Source of the DNA: Flavobacteriaceae bacterium
GTDB taxonomy: Bacteria; Bacteroidota; Bacteroidia; Flavobacteriales; Flavobacteriaceae
Assembly (NCBI GenBank): GCA_002691265.1
Contig: NZHJ01000022.1
Coordinates: 1-8,095, forward strand
Length of the DNA stretch: 8,095 nucleotides
Reading direction: 5' to 3'
The notes under the pieces were generated by a model. That model was not told the origin of the DNA. It made no database searches and saw only the letters and a program-made list of their open reading frames with translations. Positions 1-5,929 of this stretch are shown here, one piece after another (positions within the stretch are counted from its first letter, which is position 1; the number at the start of each line of letters is the position of its first letter). Both the position numbers and the translations under genes were made by a program.

Positions 1-123
1 GCTGTCAATCTCAGCAATAATTTGATCCTTCTCAACATAATCACCATCAGCAACAAGCCACTCTGCAATTTCAACTTCTGAAATTGATTCGCCAGGTGAT
101 GGTATCTGCATTTCTAAAAACAT
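1..123 (-). CDS. sucB: 2-oxoglutarate dehydrogenase E2 (dihydrolipoyl succinyltransferase), N-terminal fragment
   Basis: Partial gene; the window edge cuts it after 41 codons. The visible peptide begins MFLEMQIPSPGES and continues to AEIDS, which is the start of a biotinyl/lipoyl carrier domain. The lipoylated lysine of the expected DKA motif would lie just outside the window. E2 carries succinyl groups on its lipoyl arm from the E1 active site to CoA in the TCA cycle, in the cytoplasm. The start at 123 (ATG) is preferred over the ATG at 111 because Bacteroidota E2 proteins typically begin M-x-LEM before the PSPGES motif. No Shine-Dalgarno sequence is visible. Its usual upstream partner sucA ends at 6879, far away, so this copy must rely on its own promoter or on read-through from the ArnT-like gene. 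A lipoyl domain alone could also belong to another 2-oxoacid dehydrogenase E2, but the SucA fragment at the other edge makes SucB much the best call. Confidence 0.88.
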   Translation of the reverse strand, partial: MFLEMQIPSPGESISEVEIAEWLVADGDYVEKDQIIAEIDS

Positions 124-502
124 ATATTCTTATTTCTCATATAGAATAATTTATTACCATTTTCTACCATCAACTTCTCTGAACATTCTTTTTCAATATT
201 ACTCAAATCAAATTTAATATTATATTCATTCTCACCCAATCTTTTAATGTATATTTTATTTATATATTTATCTGTAAATTTTCTCATATCATATAACCCA
301 TCATTTTTTCTTTAATAGAAACCCTCATCACTTTCTCCTTCCTCTCTTTTAACACTAAAATATCTATTACCTAAATTCTTTTTTTTCAATTTAACCTCAT
401 TATCTCAACAACATTTTTCAATAAATCATCATCAATTTCTTTCACTTAATATTCATCTAAAATTTTTGCATTAGAAATGAAGAATTTTTTATCACGTTTA
501 TT
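114..502 (-). pseudogene. Decayed minus-strand gene remnant upstream of sucB
   Basis: This stretch is strongly purine-rich on the minus strand, as coding strands usually are, and reads as a broken protein. One frame runs from about 502 to about 366 and yields fragments such as VKEIDDDLLKNVVEIMRLN. The reading then appears to shift frame near 370-385 and continues through GNRYFSVKREEGESDEGFY to an in-frame TAA at 312-314. It reopens without a stop until a TAG at 114-116, which overlaps the sucB start by 10 bp. The last part has its own ATG at 287 and could encode 57 residues (MRKFTDKYIN to NKNICF). Both internal stops in the reconstruction follow a TAT codon (TATTAA). I recognise no family, and the reconstruction could still be chance in AT-rich DNA. 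The rest of the gap (503-647) is AT-rich and shows no gene, repeat or clear promoter. Confidence 0.35.
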
Positions 503-647
503 TTATTCTGAAATCTATAATTGCTATTTTTAAATATTATGGTTTTTCATTAGGTAAAAACTTTAATGAATTTATATGGAACAGAAAATACTTTAATTAA
601 ATTTAATCTAAAATTGTTAAAGTTTTTTTACTTCGATTATTAGTGAT

Positions 648-2192
648 TTATTGATCTAATTGTATGTCATTGTAATAAAGTACAGAGGTATGATTTTCAA
701 AAAGTGCCTTTTGATCAACTATTTTTTTAATACCAATTTGTTCATCAAGACTCTGACCTTCGGGATGGTTGGTAAGCACATAATAGCCTGAGTATAAACG
801 CAACTCATCAATCGTGTTGATAACCTTAAACGTGCTTTGAAAAGTAAAAGGGAAGGCTGCGTCCATTCGTTTATAGACTACAATATTTGCCTTATCAGTT
901 AACTTATTAGCAACAATAGTTGTCGGAAGGGTATTTGTAAGTGAGGGAAATATGAATCCATTAAAAATGAAAACTAAAATCCCCCACGAGCATATTAGCA
1001 TATAAATTAATTGTTTAATTTTTTTTTGAAAAAAGAATATCAAACCAACTAACGTCCCGACAACAGTGGGTATAAAAGTAAAAGCTAGATTTTTAAAGGT
1101 GAATAATGATTGGTCTTGAGAAAGTACGAAATAAACAACTATGGGTAGGGCAATTGCCAAAATGCTTAGTAATGAAATACTGAATAAATCCCAACTTTCA
1201 ATTCCCATATCTTGTTTTTGTTTAATGTAATAACCCAAAAGTAAAGCTATAAATGGGTAACATGGCATTGTGTAATTTGGGAGTTTAGTTGAAGATACAC
1301 TAAAGAATAAAATAAAAACTATAATAATGCAAAGGGCAAACAACAATGTTGAATTCTTACGTTGTTGCCAAGCTGTTCTAAGGGATTGTGGAATAAAAAA
1401 TGAGAAAGGTAAAATTCCCAATATAACAAAACCCCAAGTGACTAAGAATATTCCGCCATGTCCTTCCATGGGTGAGAGGAATCTATCAAAGTTGTGCTGG
1501 AAAAAAAAACCATTTGTCCATAGTCCATCAGTCAATAAATGAACCTGAATAAACCAAGGGGCAGTGAGGGTTAAAATACACAATAAACCCATAATTGGGT
1601 AAAAGTCAAACACCCTCTTAAACTCTCCGTTTAAAAGCAAAAATAAAAAAACAGATAGTCCAGGCAGTGCAATGGCAACGGGTCCTTTACTTAAGGTAGC
1701 AAATGACATAAAAGTATAAAATAGTAGTAGATGAATATATTTCCGTTTTTTATAATAATTATAAAATTGAAACAAGGCTAAGGACACAAATGTGATCAAG
1801 TATGGATCAGGAACAGCCAATCTAAATTCTTGCATAAAGAAAAAAGAGCTTAATAAAACAAAAAATGTATTTTTTGCTACTTTTTCACCCATGTGATCCT
1901 GAGCAAAACGATAAGTTGCTAACAACAATATTAAGCCCATACATGCGGAAAAAAAACGAGCACCAAATACTGAGGCCCCAAAAAGCTTAAAGCCTATGGC
2001 CATAAAATAATAATGCAACGGTGGCTTATCGGTACGCAACTCGCCATTGAATTTAGGCACCCAATAATCTCCAGAAATTAACATCTCTCTTGCAGCTTCT
2101 GCATTCTTAGCTTCATCCAAAATACTGATAGGATAAGCATCTAGAAAAGCAAAACTCACGATCCCTGCTAAGACTATCAAATAAACTCTCAT
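648..2192 (-). CDS. ArnT-like GT-C glycosyltransferase (PMT/GT83-type, polyprenyl-phosphate-sugar dependent)
   Basis: Integral membrane glycosyltransferase of the ArnT / PMT superfamily. These enzymes take a sugar from a polyprenyl-phosphate donor and add it to lipid A, LPS core or another acceptor on the periplasmic side. Numbered from the ATG at 2192 (514 residues), the protein starts with a membrane helix. It then has the first-loop acidic motif ILDEAKNAEAAREM (DE at 26-27), KPPL at 56-59, VPDP at 127-130, SKGP at 168-171, NFDRF at 234-238, SSTKLPNY at 300-307 and many hydrophobic segments. The last roughly 95 residues are less hydrophobic and look like a soluble C-terminal domain. Length is close to that of ArnT (about 550). 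A TTG at 2222 would add 10 residues, but the ATG gives the usual short leader before the first helix. It is divergent from the GT2 gene that probably makes its donor lipid. The family is secure; the transferred sugar and acceptor are not. Confidence 0.9.
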   Translation of the reverse strand: MRVYLIVLAGIVSFAFLDAYPISILDEAKNAEAAREMLISGDYWVPKFNGELRTDKPPLHYYFMAIGFKLFGASVFGARFFSACMGLILLLATYRFAQDHMGEKVAKNTFFVLLSSFFFMQEFRLAVPDPYLITFVSLALFQFYNYYKKRKYIHLLLFYTFMSFATLSKGPVAIALPGLSVFLFLLLNGEFKRVFDFYPIMGLLCILTLTAPWFIQVHLLTDGLWTNGFFFQHNFDRFLSPMEGHGGIFLVTWGFVILGILPFSFFIPQSLRTAWQQRKNSTLLFALCIIIVFILFFSVSSTKLPNYTMPCYPFIALLLGYYIKQKQDMGIESWDLFSISLLSILAIALPIVVYFVLSQDQSLFTFKNLAFTFIPTVVGTLVGLIFFFQKKIKQLIYMLICSWGILVFIFNGFIFPSLTNTLPTTIVANKLTDKANIVVYKRMDAAFPFTFQSTFKVINTIDELRLYSGYYVLTNHPEGQSLDEQIGIKKIVDQKALFENHTSVLYYNDIQLDQ

Positions 2193-2230
2193 TTTTATTA
2201 TTTTAGCTAATTTAATATTCAAATTTTAAG

Positions 2231-2268
2231 CATTTAATTATTATTTTTATAAAAATAATAATTAAATG
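2231..2268. repeat. Perfect 38-bp palindrome in the divergent promoter gap, overlapping the GT2 start codon
   Basis: Every base from 2231 to 2268 pairs with its partner (position sum 4499) with no spacer, giving two 19-bp arms. All bases are A or T except the terminal C and G. Symmetry stops at 2230/2269. The right arm ends in the ATG (2266-2268) of the GT2 gene. The left arm therefore holds a mirrored ATG on the minus strand, opening a four-codon frame (MLKI, stop) just ahead of the ArnT-like gene. It could be a shared operator, a cruciform, or an RNA hairpin burying the GT2 start codon. The symmetry is seen directly; the function is inferred. Confidence 0.8.
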
Positions 2269-3213
2269 TCTAAGCAAACCGTTTTACTCTCTTTAGTTGT
2301 TCCAATATATAATGAAGAAGAAAATATTCTTTTACTTACACAACGTATAGTTGAAGCATTAAAATCCTATTCGTTTGAGTTAATTTACATTGATGATTGT
2401 TCAACTGATTCTAGTCGTGAACGTATCATATCACTCAACAATCCCAATGTCATATTGATTGCCCTTAAAAAAAACTATGGTCAAAGCTTAGCAATGGCTG
2501 CTGGTTTTGATGTTGCCCAGGGCGATTACATAGTTACACTTGATGGTGACCTTCAAAACGATCCATCCGATATTCCGTTCATGCTAAAGAAACTCCAGCA
2601 AGAGGATTTGGATTTGGTCACGGGTGTACGCAAAAAACGGCAAGATTCATTGATTAAGAAAGTGCCATCCAAGATTGCTAATACAATTATTCGAGCTACC
2701 ACTAAACTCAATTTACAAGATCAAGGTTGTGCACTAAAAGTCTTTACAAAAGATACTGCAAAAGGACTAAAACTTTATGGCGAGATGCACCGATTTATCA
2801 ATTTGGCTGCTTTTTTAGATGGCGCAAGAATTGCTGAGGTTCCTGTTAAGCATCATGCAAGACAATTCGGAGTATCAAAATATGGGCTTGGACGTACTTT
2901 TAAGGTGGTCAATGATTTATTATTGATTTTATTTAAACGTAAATTTTTACAAAAGCCGATTTATTTCTTTGGAAGTATTGGATTATTTTTGTTTGGAATA
3001 GGAACATTGATTAGTTTTTATTTTCTATTCGTTAAACTTATGGGAGAAGACATATGGGGTAGGCCATTATTGATTTTAGCCATCTTGCTTATTGTAGTTG
3101 GAATACAGTTTTTTAGTATTGGCATTTTATATGATTTACTGATGAAAACCTATTTTGAGTCTCAAAAGAAAAATCCTTTTAAAATTCGAAAAATCACCAG
3201 ATTTGATGAATAA
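2266..3213 (+). CDS. Family 2 glycosyltransferase, polyprenyl-phosphate sugar synthase type (DPM1/ArnC/RgtE-like)
   Basis: Membrane-anchored GT-A enzyme that transfers a sugar from a nucleotide donor to a polyprenyl phosphate on the cytoplasmic face. In the 315 residues the GT2 landmarks appear in order: VPIYNEEEN at 12-20, DDCSTD at 43-48, NYGQS at 70-74, the DXD metal site in LDGDLQNDP (D93 and D95), QDQGCALKVF at 151-160, HRF at 175-177, and the R-FGVSKYGLGRTFK segment at 199-213. Two hydrophobic segments near 230-256 and 265-293 form the C-terminal membrane anchor seen in DPM1-like, ArnC and GtrB proteins. ATG at 2266 lies at the edge of a perfect palindrome, and there is no Shine-Dalgarno sequence. 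The stop overlaps the next gene by 8 bp, indicating an operon. It is the natural donor-maker for the divergent ArnT-like transferase. The nearby UDP-glucuronate 4-epimerase suggests galacturonic acid as the sugar, but this is inferred from context. Confidence 0.92.
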   Translation: MSKQTVLLSLVVPIYNEEENILLLTQRIVEALKSYSFELIYIDDCSTDSSRERIISLNNPNVILIALKKNYGQSLAMAAGFDVAQGDYIVTLDGDLQNDPSDIPFMLKKLQQEDLDLVTGVRKKRQDSLIKKVPSKIANTIIRATTKLNLQDQGCALKVFTKDTAKGLKLYGEMHRFINLAAFLDGARIAEVPVKHHARQFGVSKYGLGRTFKVVNDLLLILFKRKFLQKPIYFFGSIGLFLFGIGTLISFYFLFVKLMGEDIWGRPLLILAILLIVVGIQFFSIGILYDLLMKTYFESQKKNPFKIRKITRFDE

Positions 3214-4063
3214 AAAGTTATTAAAATGGGTGCAAATTTCAGTAAGTGTTATTTGTATTTTTTTGTTTTTGCGTCAAATTAATTTTGAGCAGTTTATATC
3301 TATTTTGATTTCTACTCGGTTGCAATTGCTGCTACTTTCAACTATTTTTTTTATAATTTCTCAATACATATCTTCAATAAGATTACTTGGTGTTTTTCAC
3401 TATTACAAATTTAATATACATCCGCAAGCAAACCACAGACTGTATCTTGTGGGTATGTTCTATAATTTTTTTGTGCCAGGAGGAGTCGGTGGCGATGCAT
3501 ATAAGATAATTCATTTAAACCGCATATATTCTTGGTCTTGGAAAGCACTTGCTAAAAGCTTACTTATTGATAGGGCAATTGGGCTTGGAGCCTTGCTTTG
3601 CTTATTGTTATTGCTTATACCCACTAACATATTCTCTTTGCACTTTTCTTGCAAGTTGATAATCTTTTTTTTGAGCATTGCGTTTGGTTATTTTCTTACT
3701 CAATTCATTTTTAAGGCAGGACCAATTTATTTAAAGACTTTAATGTGGAGCTTTGGGGTTCAAGTCTTTCAAATGCTCAGTGTTGTATGCCTTGTAAAGT
3801 CTTTAGGGATTTCCCCAGAGATGACTTGGTCCTTACTTTTTGTCTTTTTACTCACAGTCATTGCCTCCCTCATTTCCTTTGCTGGCATAGGTGTTCGTGA
3901 GTATTTATTTTTATGGAGCAGCAATTGGTTAGACATTTCTGCTGAACTCGCTGCTGCAGTTGGAGTTTGCTTTTCCCTCATTTCAGCTGTAGTGTCTTTT
4001 TTTGGGCTGTATTATGTAATCTTTGAAAATAAATTAAAGCTTAATGATTATAATACTTCTTGA
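3206..4063 (+). CDS. LPG_synthase_TM / UPF0104 family multispanning membrane protein (possible lipid-linked sugar flippase)
   Basis: Very hydrophobic 285-residue protein with about seven or eight predicted membrane segments. It matches the lysylphosphatidylglycerol-synthase transmembrane family (PF03706-like) through three landmarks: FYNFFVPGGVGGDAYK at 85-100, DRAIG at 122-126, and FAGIGVRE at 225-232. The soluble aminoacyl-transferase domain of MprF is absent, so this is the stand-alone membrane form. The family name should not be read as function, and no lysyl transfer is implied. I chose ATG at 3206 because it overlaps the GT2 stop (ATGAATAA) in classic coupled style; a TTG at 3155 would overlap the GT2 gene by 59 bp. 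Its 3' end overlaps the convergent epimerase gene by 23 bp. Stand-alone members are often found beside polyprenyl-phosphate glycosyltransferases, so a role in moving or handling the lipid-linked sugar is plausible but unproven. Confidence 0.85.
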   Translation: MNKKLLKWVQISVSVICIFLFLRQINFEQFISILISTRLQLLLLSTIFFIISQYISSIRLLGVFHYYKFNIHPQANHRLYLVGMFYNFFVPGGVGGDAYKIIHLNRIYSWSWKALAKSLLIDRAIGLGALLCLLLLLIPTNIFSLHFSCKLIIFFLSIAFGYFLTQFIFKAGPIYLKTLMWSFGVQVFQMLSVVCLVKSLGISPEMTWSLLFVFLLTVIASLISFAGIGVREYLFLWSSNWLDISAELAAAVGVCFSLISAVVSFFGLYYVIFENKLKLNDYNTS

Positions 4064-5033
4064 ACCATGCAACAAATGATGCCAGCCCATTCTCTATGGA
4101 AGTATGCCCAATTACACCAATGTAATTTTCCAAATTATTTACACAAGCGTGGGTATGAAATACATCTCCAGCCTGCATTGACATGTTTTCACGAATAAAG
4201 GTTCTACCAGTAATTGACTCTAAAATATTGATGAATTCAAGTAAAAGTATAGGCTCAGAATTACCTATGTTAAATACTCGATATTTTTCAATTTTTCCTT
4301 CTTGATCTTTATGTATTAATCGAATGATGGCCTCTGAAATATCAGTTATATAGGTAAAGTCACGTTTTAGGTTACCATTATTAAATACATAAATTTTTTT
4401 TTTATTAAATAGGGCGTCTAAGAAAATCATAGGAGCCATATCAGGTCTCCCCCATGGCCCATAGACTGTAAAAAAACGAAGGGCAGTTGTTTCTAGTCCA
4501 TACAAATGGCTATAGGTGTAAGCCATAAGTTCATTGGTTTTTTTTGTGGCAGCATATATACTAATTGGGTTATCAACTCGATCTGTCTCTTCAAAGGGTT
4601 TTTTTGTTTGATTACCATAAACTGAACTACTTGAAGCATAATAAAAATGCTGTACCCCATGAGACTTACAAAGATCAATCACGTTGAAAAAACCTTGAAT
4701 ATTTGTAGACACATAAGCAGAGGGATTATCTATCGAATAGCGAACGCCTGCTTGAGCAGCAAGATGGATTACTTGTGAAAAAGATTCCCTTTCAAATAAC
4801 TCACTTATTTTGACTTTATCTAAAATATTTAATTGCTTAAATCTAAAAAGATTTTTGTGCTTTGAACCAATTCGTTTTAACTCTTTCAAACGGTTGTTCT
4901 TTAGTTCCACACTGTAATAATCGCTAATGTTATCCAATCCAATTATTTGATAACCGTTTTCAATGAGTGCCTTACATATATGAAAACCTATAAAGCCAAC
5001 AGAACCAGTAACCAAAATTTTTTGAACCGACAA
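4041..5033 (-). CDS. UDP-glucuronate 4-epimerase (extended SDR family)
   Basis: NAD-dependent sugar-nucleotide epimerase of 330 residues, a normal length. The Rossmann motif is VTGSVGFIGFH (glycines 10, 13 and 16). The catalytic set is the serine run ASSSSVYG at 133-140 with Y160-x3-K164 in YAATKK. The LAAQAGVRYSIDNP stretch at 91-104, GRPDMAPMIF at 195-204 and RDFTYITDI at 224-232 are typical of the CapI/LspL/GAE UDP-glucuronate 4-epimerase group rather than of GalE. It should interconvert UDP-GlcA and UDP-GalA in the cytoplasm. The start is unusual: there is no ATG, and the only sensible start is TTG at 5033, one codon after the TAG of the PAP2 gene and in the same frame. The two are surely co-transcribed and probably translationally coupled. 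No UDP-glucose dehydrogenase lies in the window, so UDP-GlcA must come from elsewhere. A related 4-epimerase specificity cannot be excluded. Confidence 0.9.
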   Translation of the reverse strand: MSVQKILVTGSVGFIGFHICKALIENGYQIIGLDNISDYYSVELKNNRLKELKRIGSKHKNLFRFKQLNILDKVKISELFERESFSQVIHLAAQAGVRYSIDNPSAYVSTNIQGFFNVIDLCKSHGVQHFYYASSSSVYGNQTKKPFEETDRVDNPISIYAATKKTNELMAYTYSHLYGLETTALRFFTVYGPWGRPDMAPMIFLDALFNKKKIYVFNNGNLKRDFTYITDISEAIIRLIHKDQEGKIEKYRVFNIGNSEPILLLEFINILESITGRTFIRENMSMQAGDVFHTHACVNNLENYIGVIGHTSIENGLASFVAWFKKYYNH

Positions 5034-5036
5034 GAG

Positions 5037-5720
5037 CTATTTATTTTTTTTGAAGATTAAACTTTTTATCATATTTGCAGCAAAAACACATAAAATCCCA
5101 AAAAACACTCCAAAATATGTATCAACCACAAAGTGTTGGAAAAGAAACACCCTTGAGTAGGCTACAATCAGTACACTGATGAATATCAAGGTCTTAATAC
5201 TTATAGATTTGAAATACCGCATAATAAAAAATCCATATACAGCTGCAGCTGCCGAGTGTCCTGATGGAAAAGATCTGAATTTATGAAAAGTCAAAGAAAA
5301 TTGTTTAGGATCCCATTCAGCTGGTAAAGGATTGAAAAAACTAATTGGTCGGGGAACACTAGTAAAAACATATTCTTTTAAAAAAAAAATTCCAATACCC
5401 ATAATTGCAAAAGTAAATAGAAAATGTGTCAACTCTCTTTTTAATGACAGATTATTTTTTTTTGATAAGTAAATAATGTAAAGAGTAGTAGGTATAGCAA
5501 ATAGTCCGTCTCCGACAAAAGTAATTACCTTAAAAAGGTGATATAGAGATGGATTTGTAAACAGGTTAAATGAAAGTTCAACAACCCCCCTATTTATAAA
5601 TATAACGGGCAGAAATAACGCATGTATAAAAGTAAAAAGGGCAAAAGAACTTGGCAATCCAATAATTGACGTCAAGGTTTTTTGAAATTGAAAATGTGTT
5701 AGGCCGATTTTCACATTCAA
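5037..5720 (-). CDS. PAP2-superfamily membrane phosphatase (LpxE/LpxF or undecaprenyl-pyrophosphate phosphatase type)
   Basis: A 227-residue integral membrane acid phosphatase with about six hydrophobic segments. The three PAP2 signatures are present: K115 to R124-P125 (KEYVFTSVPRP, with spacing longer than the textbook K-x6-RP), SFPSGHS at 150-156 with catalytic H155, and SR-x5-H-x3-D with R190, H196 and D200. Such enzymes act at the periplasmic face on lipid phosphates. Candidate substrates are lipid A phosphates (LpxE/LpxF), undecaprenyl pyrophosphate, or phosphatidylglycerol phosphate. Beside an epimerase, a polyprenyl-phosphate glycosyltransferase and an ArnT-like enzyme, lipid A dephosphorylation is an attractive guess. 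There is no in-frame ATG near the start: TTG at 5720 follows directly on an in-frame TAA, and GTG at 5714 is the alternative. A 10-base A/T homopolymer lies inside the gene (5380-5389). The stop is a TAG immediately before the epimerase, in the same frame. Confidence 0.88.
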   Translation of the reverse strand: MNVKIGLTHFQFQKTLTSIIGLPSSFALFTFIHALFLPVIFINRGVVELSFNLFTNPSLYHLFKVITFVGDGLFAIPTTLYIIYLSKKNNLSLKRELTHFLFTFAIMGIGIFFLKEYVFTSVPRPISFFNPLPAEWDPKQFSLTFHKFRSFPSGHSAAAAVYGFFIMRYFKSISIKTLIFISVLIVAYSRVFLFQHFVVDTYFGVFFGILCVFAANMIKSLIFKKNK

Positions 5721-5929
5721 TTATACAAAACCAATGTTTTCTTATTTTAAGATTAAAGTTAAATCTAAATTAAAAAATCTAAAACATACTTATATAAAAA
5801 CATTTTACCCAATTTATTTACTCAATTATATCTAAAATCAAATAAAATATTCAACAAAATTTCTTCTATATAAAAAAACTGATGATATTATATTTTCAAA
5901 TTTCTGATAAAATAATAAGATTACTATTT
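5721..5929. other. AT-rich intergenic gap between the esterase and PAP2 genes
   Basis: This 209-bp spacer is almost entirely A and T. Both flanking genes are on the minus strand, so it should hold the 3' end of the sucA-esterase transcript and the promoter of the PAP2-epimerase pair. A TATAAT-like hexamer sits immediately upstream of the PAP2 start on the minus strand, too close to be useful if TTG 5720 is the start. I see no GC-rich terminator hairpin and no credible small gene. Confidence 0.5.

Noticed and set aside
540..650. Possible terminator for the ArnT-like gene from the ACTTTAA / TTAAAGT inverted pair
   Set aside because: The arms are short, entirely A/T apart from one pair, and widely spaced; such matches are expected by chance at this composition.
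1327..1542. 71-codon open frame on the plus strand
   Set aside because: It lies wholly inside the well-supported ArnT-like gene on the other strand, is rich in basic and polar residues with no recognisable motif, and looks like an antisense shadow.
2190..2222. TTG at 2222 as the start of the ArnT-like protein
   Set aside because: ATG at 2192 gives the short cytoplasmic leader before the first membrane helix seen in the family; the extra ten residues bring no recognised motif.
3769..3981. 70-codon open frame on the minus strand
   Set aside because: It is antisense to the conserved C-terminal half of the UPF0104 gene and has no domain-like features.
4493..4678. 61-codon open frame on the minus strand
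   Set aside because: It is a different frame of the epimerase gene on the same strand, covering its catalytic motifs; no independent coding signal.
503..5929. Direct repeats or target-site duplications flanking the inserted block
   Set aside because: I compared the AT-rich spacers at both sides (503-647 and 5721-5929). Only short low-complexity words such as AATCTAAA are shared, which is no evidence for a mobile-element boundary.
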